This document shows, piece by piece, positions 1-7,632 of a DNA stretch of 9,396 nucleotides (its first letter is position 1; every line of letters starts with the position of its first letter). Made by a program: the position numbers and the translations under genes. The notes beneath the pieces were generated by a model. The model was not told the origin of the DNA. It worked only from the letters and a program-made list of their open reading frames with translations, and ran no database searches. The stretch covers positions 1-9,396 of the forward strand of contig JAQSXN010000100.1 of assembly GCA_029256665.1 (NCBI GenBank), written 5' to 3'. Source of the stretch: Paenibacillus sp. Its GTDB lineage: Bacteria > Bacillota > Bacilli > Paenibacillales > Paenibacillaceae.

Positions 1-64
1 AGCAAGGGGAAATAAAGGATGCAAAACCTGCCCCGAGAGCAATCCAAATATTCGTATCAGACAC
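1..64 (-). CDS. ccdA: CcdA-like cytochrome c biogenesis membrane protein, N-terminal fragment
   Basis: Only the first 21 codons are inside the window; the gene continues past the left edge. Starting from a GTG at 64-62, the peptide reads MSDTNIWIALGAGFASFISP followed by Cys. The pattern of a short polar start, then a small-residue hydrophobic helix with GAGFxSFxSPC, is the first membrane segment of the CcdA/DsbD transmembrane family. In that family the Cys after Ser-Pro is one of the redox-active pair. CcdA carries reducing equivalents across the membrane for cytochrome c maturation and, in Bacillus, for a sporulation thioredoxin pathway. A ribosome binding site, AAAGGTGG on the minus strand (74-81), lies nine bases before the GTG. 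The gene follows the znuB stop by 42 bases with no obvious terminator, so it may share the znu transcript. The identification rests on a short peptide. The alternative is another DsbD-domain protein of the same fold. Confidence 0.72.
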   Translation of the reverse strand, partial: MSDTNIWIALGAGFASFISPC

Positions 65-106
65 GGAGGGCGACCACCTTTCGAACGATCGGGCGGCGCA
101 TCTTGG

Positions 107-916
107 TTATCCGCCAAGACGCAAGCCGCGCCGTAACAATAGCAAAAGAAGCAGCACGGCGATCAGCAGCAATACGATCGTGCCGCCGGGAGCGAGGTTC
201 CATACGCCGGCAATGATCAGACCAAAGAGCAACGCAAATTCTCCGATTACGACCACCGCGACGACGCTCTGCTTAAAGCTGCGGGCGATAACCAGACTGC
301 AAGCGGCAGGTATGGTAAGCAGCGCCGAAACGAGCAGCGCTCCCACGATTTTGATGGATACGCTAATAATAAGTGCCGTAAGTACGCTAATCATAACATT
401 GTAGAATCGGACGGGCAAGCCGTTCACGGCAGCCGCTTCCTCGTCGAACGTCAGCAAGAACAGCTCCTTGACTTGGGTGCCGATCACGATCAGCACCCCC
501 GCCGTAACGCCGCCGATAATCCAAAGATCCGTGCCCGTCAACGTGTAGATGCTGCCGAACAGATAGCTGTTAACGTTCATCGAATAACTTCGTCCAAGCG
601 TAAAGAGAATGGATGCAAGCGCGATGCCGCCGGACATAATGATGGCTAGCGAGAGCTCCGCGTACGTCTTGTACGTCTTGCGCAGCTTCTCTATCGCAAA
701 GGATGCGGCAATGGAGAAGACGATGCCGGCCACTAGCGGATACACGCCCGTCAGGAAGCCTAATGCGACGCCGGCGATCGCGACGTGGGATAACGTGTCG
801 CCGATCATCGATAATCGCCTCAGCACGAGAAACAATCCGACGAGCGGCGCCGTTATGCCGATAAACAGGCCGCCGAGCAACGCCTTCTGGAAAAATTCGC
901 TAGTTAGTATTTCCAA
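107..916 (-). CDS. znuB: Zinc ABC transporter, membrane permease
   Basis: This is the 269-residue integral membrane subunit of a metal ABC importer of the ABC-3 (ZnuB/AdcB/MntB) family, which forms the channel that moves zinc across the cytoplasmic membrane. Hydrophobic segments cover most of the protein: about 14-32, 44-56, 60-76, 88-106, 131-147, 171-209 and 217-262. Family landmarks are GDTLSHVAIAGVALG (39-53), the cytoplasmic coupling loop FDEEAAAVNGLPV (157-169) that should contact ZnuC, and GALLVSALLTIPAA (192-205). The length is normal. Translation starts at a TTG (916-914), supported by AGAGGG about ten bases upstream. The start overlaps the end of znuC by 17 bases, so translational coupling is likely. 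The C-terminus is a run of Leu followed by Arg and Gly residues. Zinc, rather than manganese, is inferred from the ZnuA partner and the Zur-type operator. Confidence 0.93.
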   Translation of the reverse strand: MEILTSEFFQKALLGGLFIGITAPLVGLFLVLRRLSMIGDTLSHVAIAGVALGFLTGVYPLVAGIVFSIAASFAIEKLRKTYKTYAELSLAIIMSGGIALASILFTLGRSYSMNVNSYLFGSIYTLTGTDLWIIGGVTAGVLIVIGTQVKELFLLTFDEEAAAVNGLPVRFYNVMISVLTALIISVSIKIVGALLVSALLTIPAACSLVIARSFKQSVVAVVVIGEFALLFGLIIAGVWNLAPGGTIVLLLIAVLLLLLLLRRGLRLGG

Positions 917-1730
917 TTGCTAATCCCTCTTTCCCGCTTTCCATCTGCTCCCGAAGTCCTTTGAGACTATGAGCGAGATTGCTTTCGACGCAATCCTGCG
1001 TTTCATGAGAATGTTTGATGTAAAAGTTAAGTTTGCCCGCGCTCGAAGCCGGATGTTGGCCTAAATAACCGCGAATCATCTCCATGTCGTGGGACACCAT
1101 CAAAAACGTCATATTATGATGTTGATGCATGTGCTTGATCATATGGAAGAAGCTCTCCTGGGTCTCGGAGTCGATGCCGACGGTCGGTTCGTCCAATATA
1201 AGCAGCGAAGGCCCGTTAATAAGCGCCCGCGCCAAGAAAACCCGTTGCTGTTGGCCGCCGGACAACTGGCCGATCCGCTTCTCCCCGAGATCGGCGATGC
1301 CCATCGCGTCCATCGCGTCCGCCGCCTGGGTATGATCGCCTCTCGTGAGCCGCCTAAACAATCGCTTACGCCCGTATAACCCCGACAGCACAACCTCCCG
1401 CACCGTCGCGGGAAATTGCGGATTAAACGCGTTGCGCTGCGGCACGTAGCCGATTCTCTCCCAATCCCTGAACGAGGCGACCGGCTGGCCAAACAAGCGG
1501 ATCTGGCCCGAGCTCGGCTTGTTCAGGCCGACAATCATGCGGAGCAGCGTCGTCTTGCCCGCTCCGTTGGTGCCGATAAGACCGATAAAGTCCCGCTCCT
1601 TGACGCTGAAGCTGACGTTCTCCATCACTTTTTTGTGCTGGTAGGCAAACGAAACCCGATCGACGGTTATCACGTCATTATGGTTGAAACAGCTCTCGCC
1701 GCTAGAGGCGGGCTGATTATGGATAGTCAT
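900..1730 (-). CDS. znuC: Zinc ABC transporter, ATP-binding protein
   Basis: This is the cytoplasmic ATPase that powers zinc import through ZnuB. All nucleotide-binding motifs are present: Walker A GTNGAGKT (53-60), Q-loop Gln98 in YVPQ, signature LSGGQ (156-160), Walker B LLILDEP (176-182) and switch His214 in VSHD. It has 276 residues, longer than the 230-250 typical of the family. The extra part is a C-terminal tail after about residue 220 with His237? not assigned as ligand, but a visible KHSHETQDC segment (239-247) and a charged end. The ATG at 1730 follows AAGGAG with eight bases of spacing. The gene is separated from znuA by 75 bases that hold a hairpin with T-rich sequence, and it overlaps znuB. 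ABC ATPases of zinc, manganese and iron importers are similar, so the zinc assignment depends on the neighbours. Confidence 0.93.
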   Translation of the reverse strand: MTIHNQPASSGESCFNHNDVITVDRVSFAYQHKKVMENVSFSVKERDFIGLIGTNGAGKTTLLRMIVGLNKPSSGQIRLFGQPVASFRDWERIGYVPQRNAFNPQFPATVREVVLSGLYGRKRLFRRLTRGDHTQAADAMDAMGIADLGEKRIGQLSGGQQQRVFLARALINGPSLLILDEPTVGIDSETQESFFHMIKHMHQHHNMTFLMVSHDMEMIRGYLGQHPASSAGKLNFYIKHSHETQDCVESNLAHSLKGLREQMESGKEGLAIGNTN

Positions 1731-1756
1731 TTCATTCTCTCCTTGAAGCTCAGGTT

Positions 1757-1785
1757 AAAAGGAAAACGGAGCTTTATCAGCTCCG
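1757..1785 (-). terminator. Intra-operon hairpin with T-rich tail between znuA and znuC
   Basis: On the minus strand a perfect 6-bp stem, CGGAGC/GCTCCG, closes a 7-base loop (1767-1785) and is followed directly by TTTTCCTTTT (1766-1757). It lies after the znuA stop and before the znuC ribosome binding site. This is the layout of a weak intrinsic terminator or a 3' RNA-stabilising hairpin, which would give more znuA transcript than znuCB. Strength is uncertain because the T tract is interrupted by CC. Confidence 0.55.
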
Positions 1786-1805
1786 ATTCGGTGACTTGAT
1801 CTATT

Positions 1806-2888
1806 CTATTGTAATGCCTGCACTAGATTTTGCAAGTTGGACTGCATTAAATTTAAATAGGTCACGCCGGCCTTCTCCTGCTCCTTCGTCAGCCCCTCGA
1901 GCGGATTCAGCACCATCGTCTCGACGTTCGCTTCGTTCGCCAGCATGACGGCCAGCTGATCCGATACGAGCTCTTCGAAGAAAATGTATTTTACGCCGTT
2001 TTCCTCGACGTATTTCGCGATTTCGAGAATGTCTTGCGCTCTCGGTTCCGCATCGGGGTTAAGACCCATGATGGAAGTTTGGTGAAGTCCGTAATCTCTG
2101 GCGATATAACCGAAAGCTTGATGGGATACGACGATGTTCTTTTGCGTTGCCGCTCCGAGCTTTTCCGTATATTCCTCATCGAGCGCCGTCAGCTTGCTCT
2201 TTAGCGCGGCATAATTCCCGTCATAAACGGCAGCATGTTCGGCATCCGCGGCAACAAGGCTATTTTTGACGTTCTCCGCAAGGACGAGCGCCGACTTAGG
2301 ACTTACCCAAGTGTGAGGATCGACGGCATGATCGTGATCATGACCGGCTTCGCCTTCCGCGGATTGCGGCTCTTCCGCATGCTCGTCTTCGTGCGCATGC
2401 TCGTCTTCGTGCGCATGCTCGTCTTCGTGCGCATGGCCTTGTTCATCTTCGCTTCCCTCGATTAACTCGATCCCGTCGCTCATGGCTTGCGCGGCGACCG
2501 CACTGTCCGCGGACAACCCCTTCATGAAGTCTTCGACCCAAGTTTCGAGGCCCGCTCCGTGGTAAAGGAACAACTCCGCTTTCGAAGCTTTGTTCAAGTC
2601 CTGGCTCTTTGGCGTCCAATCATGCGGCTCCACGCCGGAGGCGATCAAGTTCGTAACCTCGACATGATCTCCGCCGATTTCCGATGCCAAATAATAGAGA
2701 GGATAAAAGCTGGTCACAACGGACAGCTTCCGCTCCTCGGGAGCGGCCGTTCCCGCTTGGTCCGCACCGGCGTTCTTCGAAACATTATTCGTATTGGCGC
2801 TTCCGCAGCCGGCGATGGCGAGCATGGCCGATAATAGAACGGCGACAATCATACGGTTAGGACGTTGCAATAGCTTGAATGTCATCAT
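1806..2888 (-). CDS. znuA: Zinc-binding lipoprotein of the ABC transporter
   Basis: This is the extracellular, membrane-anchored receptor that captures zinc and passes it to ZnuB (cluster A-I solute-binding protein, ZnuA/AdcA family). The 360-residue protein starts with a lipoprotein signal peptide; the lipobox LAIAGC puts the lipidated Cys at 28. Probable zinc ligands by family position are His89 (GVEPHDW), His192 (DPHTW), His256 (VSHQAFGY) and Glu332 (NPLEGLT). Residues 151-187 form an acidic, His-rich loop with three exact HAHEDE-type repeats and then GHDHDHAVDPH. Such loops are characteristic of zinc-specific members and are thought to gather or sense zinc. The loop is coded by an 18-base tandem repeat (2377-2430). 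The ATG at 2888 has GGAG eight bases upstream; a second ATG directly follows it. It is the first gene of the znuACB unit, behind a sigma-A-type promoter and a Zur-type operator. Confidence 0.95.
   Translation of the reverse strand: MMTFKLLQRPNRMIVAVLLSAMLAIAGCGSANTNNVSKNAGADQAGTAAPEERKLSVVTSFYPLYYLASEIGGDHVEVTNLIASGVEPHDWTPKSQDLNKASKAELFLYHGAGLETWVEDFMKGLSADSAVAAQAMSDGIELIEGSEDEQGHAHEDEHAHEDEHAHEDEHAEEPQSAEGEAGHDHDHAVDPHTWVSPKSALVLAENVKNSLVAADAEHAAVYDGNYAALKSKLTALDEEYTEKLGAATQKNIVVSHQAFGYIARDYGLHQTSIMGLNPDAEPRAQDILEIAKYVEENGVKYIFFEELVSDQLAVMLANEANVETMVLNPLEGLTKEQEKAGVTYLNLMQSNLQNLVQALQ
2377..2430 (-). repeat. 18-base tandem repeat, three copies, inside znuA
   Basis: The plus-strand unit GCATGCTCGTCTTCGTGC occurs three times without mismatch at 2377-2394, 2395-2412 and 2413-2430, then breaks off after GCATG. 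Read on the coding strand it gives repeated Ala-His-Glu-Asp-Glu-His in the histidine-rich loop. Identity at synonymous positions suggests recent expansion by slippage or unequal exchange. Each copy keeps the reading frame. Confidence 0.9.
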
Positions 2889-2912
2889 AATAAAGTCTCC
2901 GTTTCGCTTAAT

Positions 2913-2931
2913 AGTAATCGTTATGATTACT
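2913..2931. promoter_or_regulatory. Probable Zur (Fur-family) operator for znuACB
   Basis: AGTAATC (2913-2919) and GATTACT (2925-2931) form a perfect 7-bp inverted repeat around GTTAT. The core can also be read as the 7-1-7 arrangement of Fur-family sites, TAATCGT-T-ATGATTA, with one mismatch between arms. It lies just downstream of the -10 box, over the expected transcription start, where a bound repressor would block initiation. A Zur-like gene lies at 5839-6273 and the controlled genes are a zinc importer, so Zur is the likely binder. Fur or PerR cannot be excluded from sequence alone. Confidence 0.75.
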
Positions 2932-2937
2932 TTTAGA

Positions 2938-2967
2938 ATTATAAGTCCGCATCTTCCCGCTTGTCAA
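2938..2967 (-). promoter_or_regulatory. Sigma-A promoter of znuACB
   Basis: On the minus strand a consensus -35 TTGACA (2967-2962) and a consensus -10 TATAAT (2943-2938) are separated by 18 bases. The start of transcription is expected near 2931, within the operator. Perfect boxes are consistent with an intrinsically strong promoter held down by a repressor when zinc is sufficient. Confidence 0.8.
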
Positions 2968-3014
2968 TACATTATTTCCGTCTTTCCGGTTCTCCTACCA
3001 CCATTTACGAAAAC

Positions 3015-3053
3015 AAGCCGTCCCATACCTGTCTCGAAGACAGGGGACGGCTT
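3015..3053 (-). terminator. Intrinsic terminator of metG
   Basis: A long hairpin lies six bases after the metG stop. The outer stem is AAGCCGTCCC/GGGACGGCTT (3015-3024 with 3044-3053) and the inner stem is CTGTCT/AGACAG (3029-3034 with 3038-3043) around CGA, with a 4-base bulge on one side. On the minus strand it is followed by a short T run (GTTTTCG). The run is brief, but stem and position fit termination of metG before the znu promoter. Confidence 0.75.
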
Positions 3054-3058
3054 GATTA

Positions 3059-5410
<2,352 letters not shown>

Positions 5411-5416
5411 GATGCT

Positions 5417-5446
5417 ACTATACTCAAATTCGCCGTATCCTGTCAA
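5417..5446 (-). promoter_or_regulatory. Sigma-A promoter of the T-box-metG transcript
   Basis: On the minus strand TTGACA (5446-5441) and TATAGT (5422-5417) are 18 bases apart. Transcription should begin near 5410, just before the T-box Stem I. The -35 box is perfect and the -10 box has five of six consensus bases. Confidence 0.75.
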
Positions 5447-5476
5447 GGAAGCGCGCGCCTAGCGGGCGCCGGGCGC

Positions 5477-5510
5477 AAAAAGTCCCGTTCGCGGCCTTAG
5501 CGCGGCACGG
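5477..5510 (-). terminator. Possible terminator after zur-yidD
   Basis: Downstream of the yidD stop, the minus strand can fold CCGT with ACGG and CGCG with CGCG across a small internal loop (5510-5485). It then runs into GACTTTTTG (T run at 5481-5477). The neighbouring sequence is very GC-rich and offers alternative pairings, so this is a moderate call. It would separate the zur-yidD transcript from the metG promoter. Confidence 0.5.
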
Positions 5511-5535
5511 CCCGCCCCTCCGTCACGCCGCCGTT

Positions 5536-5826
5536 CTAGCGATATTCAGGCTCCGGGACGGGATCGAAGCCGCCGGGATGGAACGGGTGGCATCTTGCGA
5601 TCCGCTTGGCCGCGAGCCAGCTTCCCCGAGCGGCGCCATGCTTCTCGATCGCTTCGAGCGCATAAGCGGAGCAAGTGGGGTAAAATCGGCAGGTCGGCGG
5701 CTTCAGCGGCGAGATCGCTTTCCGATAGAAAACGATGGGCGCCCTTGCCGCCGCCCGCGCCATGCGCCTCCCCTTACCGAGCGCGGGGGCAGAACTCCGA
5801 TCGGCGTTGCCGCTGTCTGAAGCCAT
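5536..5826 (-). CDS. yidD: YidD, membrane protein insertion efficiency factor
   Basis: YidD is a small membrane-associated protein that assists insertion of proteins by the YidC/Sec machinery on the cytoplasmic side of the membrane. The 96 residues contain the nearly invariant family core from about 31 to 90: [10 protein letters not shown], then [21 protein letters not shown], and [17 protein letters not shown]. The three conserved Cys are 46, 52 and 79. Family members are usually 70-85 residues; the extra length is a 25-residue Ser/Gly/Arg-rich N-terminus. Met22 is a possible alternative start, but the ATG at 5826 has a strong AAGGAGG seven bases upstream and is preferred. That ribosome binding site overlaps the zur stop codon, so the two genes are almost certainly co-transcribed and translationally coupled. 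No functional link between zinc control and YidD is known to me. Confidence 0.93.
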   Translation of the reverse strand: MASDSGNADRSSAPALGKGRRMARAAARAPIVFYRKAISPLKPPTCRFYPTCSAYALEAIEKHGAARGSWLAAKRIARCHPFHPGGFDPVPEPEYR

Positions 5827-5838
5827 CGCAAGCCCTCC

Positions 5839-6273
5839 TTAGTCCTGCAAGGCGGACTCGTCCTGCTCGCATGAATTGCAGTAGCCGAACACCTCGAATT
5901 TATGTTTGACGACCCGGAAGTCATCCGGCACTTTCGTCTGTTCCATCGGGCAATAAGTTATGGGATACGTCAGCCCGCATTGCAGGCAAATCAAATGATG
6001 ATGATGATGGTGCTCCCGGCAATGCAGCTTAAACTTGACGCCTTCTTCGAAAACGACCTGCTCAAGGACGCCGAGCTCCTCCATCACCCTAAGGTTGCGA
6101 TAGACCGTGTCGAAGCTAAGTCCGGAATACGACTTGCCCATAAATTCATAAACGTCCTTGGGAGACAAGTAGCCAGGCGATTCCGCGAATAGCTTGGCCA
6201 GCGTCTTCCTCTGATCCGTCACCCTAAGCCCCTGACTGGACAGTCTGCCGACGATTTCTTCTACTGTATGCAT
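5839..6273 (-). CDS. zur: Zinc uptake regulator, Fur family
   Basis: This is a 144-residue metal-dependent repressor of the Fur superfamily. The N-terminal winged helix includes the recognition-helix segment SFDTVYRNLRVMEELGVL (53-70). The C-terminal dimerisation domain has two CxxC pairs, Cys96/Cys99 and Cys132/Cys135, which form the structural zinc site. It also has an unbroken run of six His (88-93) preceded by His84 and Cys85, where the sensing site of Zur proteins lies. The CPM (108-110) and HKFEVFGYCNSC (124-135) segments resemble Bacillus Zur more than Fur or PerR. When loaded with zinc, Zur represses uptake genes; the matching target here is the operator before znuA. The ATG at 6273 has a GAGGG-type site upstream. 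No clear promoter or Zur box was found between 6274 and 6330. Fur-family assignment is very secure; Zur specificity is inferred from residues and context. Confidence 0.9.
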   Translation of the reverse strand: MHTVEEIVGRLSSQGLRVTDQRKTLAKLFAESPGYLSPKDVYEFMGKSYSGLSFDTVYRNLRVMEELGVLEQVVFEEGVKFKLHCREHHHHHHLICLQCGLTYPITYCPMEQTKVPDDFRVVKHKFEVFGYCNSCEQDESALQD

Positions 6274-6330
6274 AGATGACCCTCACAATCTGTTAGAGGT
6301 TAGCCCCGTGTTACTATCTTCATAATGCCC

Positions 6331-6358
6331 AAAAAAAAGACTCCCGTCAATGAGAGTC
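6331..6358 (-). terminator. Intrinsic terminator of the small membrane-protein genes
   Basis: On the minus strand GACTCTC (6358-6352) pairs with GGGAGTC (6345-6339), a 7-bp stem with one G-T pair and a 6-base loop. Eight T follow (6338-6331). It starts right after the stop at 6360 and precedes zur, so zur needs its own promoter or read-through. Confidence 0.88.
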
Positions 6359-6359
6359 C

Positions 6360-6584
6360 CTAACCGTTCAATCTCATATTAATGAGGAAGCTGGCGCACA
6401 TCAAGGTAAAACAGATGCCGCTGACGATGCCGATACTCATTCTGATCCGCTTCAATCGGTCAAGCCGCCCGGCATCCGCGCCTTGTTGCCTAGCCATCGC
6501 ATACGAGCGATGCGTGAATAGGAAAGTGATCAAGGAAGCAACGAACAAGCAATTCGCGATAAACCATATGACCGTCCAAACCAC
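6360..6584 (-). CDS. Small two-helix membrane protein, function unknown
   Basis: I do not recognise this 74-residue protein. Two hydrophobic segments are visible, about 3-24 and 50-70, joined by a strongly basic, charged loop (25-49, with GRLDRLKRIR). By the positive-inside rule the loop should face the cytoplasm with both ends outside. Cys12, Cys58 and Cys63 lie in the helices. The start is a GTG at 6584 with GGGGGT about six bases upstream; that region resembles the start region of zur (both contain GGGTCATCTA). It lies 33 bases after the preceding small gene and ends directly at a strong terminator, which supports a real two-gene transcript. No motif points to a function. Confidence 0.7.
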   Translation of the reverse strand: MVWTVIWFIANCLFVASLITFLFTHRSYAMARQQGADAGRLDRLKRIRMSIGIVSGICFTLMCASFLINMRLNG

Positions 6585-6617
6585 TAGATGACCCCCGTGA
6601 TCGTTGTTCTACAAATA

Positions 6618-6818
6618 CTACAAATACCACTTGCCCAAAATAAACATAAAGACGACAAAGCTGACGATCGCTCCCGCGAAGCTGTACCATCCCGCCCGGA
6701 ACTGCTGCTGGAACATCCGCAAAATACCGAAGCTAAGCAAGCCGAATATTAATAACAGGAACACCACCCCAAGAATAAACAATGTGAGGGGCACATTACT
6801 GACATCTACCAACGTCAC
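6618..6818 (-). CDS. Small two-helix membrane protein, function unknown
   Basis: I do not recognise this 66-residue protein. It has two long hydrophobic segments, about 10-34 (rich in Leu, Ile, Phe and Gly) and 43-62 (AGWYSFAGAIVSFVVFMFILG), with a short QQQFR loop between. A GTG at 6827 is in frame but lies immediately after the Shine-Dalgarno bases. The GTG at 6818 is eight bases after AAGGAG and is the better start. A TATAAT-type promoter lies upstream. It probably forms a transcript with the gene at 6584-6360. The pair resembles neither a known toxin-antitoxin set nor a transporter that I can name. Confidence 0.68.
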   Translation of the reverse strand: MTLVDVSNVPLTLFILGVVFLLLIFGLLSFGILRMFQQQFRAGWYSFAGAIVSFVVFMFILGKWYL

Positions 6819-6861
6819 CGACGACACTCCTTATAAACCCAATATGTACGCATTCCTTGTC

Positions 6862-6890
6862 ATTATACGAGATATCGAGTCTATTATCCA
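6862..6890 (-). promoter_or_regulatory. Likely sigma-A promoter for the two small membrane-protein genes
   Basis: On the minus strand a consensus -10 TATAAT (6867-6862) has TGGATA (6890-6885), four of six -35 consensus bases, 17 bases upstream. The start codon at 6818 is about 40 bases downstream. The gap from here to 7064 shows no gene or clear RNA. Confidence 0.55.
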
Positions 6891-7064
6891 GCAGGGGAGA
6901 ACCGCAAACTCCGTCAAAATGGTGACAATTCATCTTAAAACCCCGCCTCGCTAGCGATACTTGCCGGCCAAGGTGAAACGGCTGTCGCCGTCCTTTGCGG
7001 AGCAGCGCGTTTCATTCCGATCGTTTCGATCATCGGTCCCGGTCCTTATCTTGCATGCTTGTCG

Positions 7065-7493
7065 TCACCATCTGATCGAATGTTCGACGTATTTCGTTAA
7101 ACGAGGCCGCTTCCGAAGTTTGACGTACAAGATTCCGTTCTTGACCTCCGCCCGGCAAATCCTTGGCTTTACGAGCGCCGGCAGCGGGATGAGTCTGCGG
7201 TTGCCGCTGTGCCGGTCGACGATCCTCAGTTGGTCTTCGCGCACGTATAACGCGATGTCGCCTCTGCGAGCCCCTGCTTGCAGGCGGCATTGCACCGTAA
7301 TAAATTGTTTGGTCTCGGCAAAACCTGGCGCCTGTTCGTCATGAATCCGATCCGTTGCTTCGGGCAGCGCTTTGGTCATGAGACCTCGCACGAACTTCTC
7401 TACCCAGTCCGGCTCGCGTATAACCTCGAATCCTCTAGGCAACTGCTGCCCCTCCATCCACCTCTCCAGCTCTTCCCACCTGGATCCCACCAT
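7065..7493 (-). CDS. Hsp20/alpha-crystallin-like protein, possible spore protein
   Basis: The 142-residue protein ends in an alpha-crystallin-like domain (about 64-129): QFITVQCRL, ALYVREDQLRIVD, LIPLPALVKP and the hallmark AEVKNGILYVKL (115-126), matching the A-x-x-x-N-G-x-L motif of small heat-shock proteins. The N-terminal part (1-50) is rich in Trp and charged residues. The short tail (130-142) is basic and lacks the usual IxI motif. ATG 7493 is chosen over the GTG at 7499 because AGGA is seven bases before the ATG and too close to the GTG. Some Bacillus spore coat and germination proteins (CotM, CotP, GerT) are Hsp20 relatives. The gene diverges from the gerP operon and has a sigma-K-like -10 sequence, so a spore role is inferred, not shown. 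No terminator was recognised downstream. Confidence 0.72.
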   Translation of the reverse strand: MVGSRWEELERWMEGQQLPRGFEVIREPDWVEKFVRGLMTKALPEATDRIHDEQAPGFAETKQFITVQCRLQAGARRGDIALYVREDQLRIVDRHSGNRRLIPLPALVKPRICRAEVKNGILYVKLRKRPRLTKYVEHSIRW

Positions 7494-7526
7494 CGCCACA
7501 TCCTTTCCGCTCGCTTCGCTTTCCTA

Positions 7527-7554
7527 TATTCTATGCGCCTCCCCGCAACCCGGA
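7527..7554 (-). promoter_or_regulatory. Weak candidate sigma-K promoter for the Hsp20-like gene
   Basis: CATAGAATA (7535-7527) on the minus strand fits the sigma-K -10 pattern CATANNNTA and is about 34 bases before the ATG at 7493. No good AC-type -35 element is found 15-17 bases upstream, so the call is weak. Confidence 0.4.
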
Positions 7555-7570
7555 CACTCGCCTACCGGTA

Positions 7571-7598
7571 ACCGTATAGGCGCATGCCGCATAGAATA
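7571..7598 (+). promoter_or_regulatory. Candidate sigma-K promoter of the gerP operon
   Basis: CATAGAATA (7590-7598) matches the sigma-K -10 pattern CATANNNTA exactly, and an AC (7571-7572) lies 17 bases upstream, as in sigma-K -35 elements. Transcription would start near 7606, before the gerPA ribosome binding site. GTATAGGCGCAT (7574-7585) also resembles a GerE binding site with one mismatch. In Bacillus gerP is expressed late in the mother cell under sigma-K. Confidence 0.6.
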
Positions 7599-7632
7599 TC
7601 GCAAACATGTGTGGAAACAGAGGGTGATCCAA

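Larger units (their letters stand above)
7526..7599. repeat. Perfect 12-base inverted repeat between divergent genes
   Basis: ATATTCTATGCG (7526-7537) and its exact complement CGCATAGAATAT (7588-7599) are 50 bases apart. Further dyads are nested inside: ATGCGCCT (7533-7540) with AGGCGCAT (7578-7585), and CGCCTA (7559-7564) with TAGGCG (7577-7582). Each outer arm contains CATAGAATA reading outward, towards the Hsp20-like gene and towards gerPA. Confidence 0.9.

Noticed and set aside
19..216. Plus-strand open frame at the left edge
   Set aside because: It is antisense to the ends of znuB and the ccdA-like gene, its Shine-Dalgarno placement is poor and its peptide is Arg-rich without motif.
2377..2430. 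Possible CRISPR-like repeat array
   Set aside because: The units are contiguous with no spacers and keep the znuA reading frame, so it is a coding tandem repeat.
2235..2465. Plus-strand frame with repeated MLVFVR
   Set aside because: It is the reverse reading of the histidine-rich tandem repeat of znuA.
6948..6957. Palindrome TCGCTAGCGA followed on the minus strand by GGCGGGGTTTTAAG, as a terminator for the Hsp20-like gene
   Set aside because: The palindrome leaves no proper loop, the T run is short and it lies over 100 bases after the stop.
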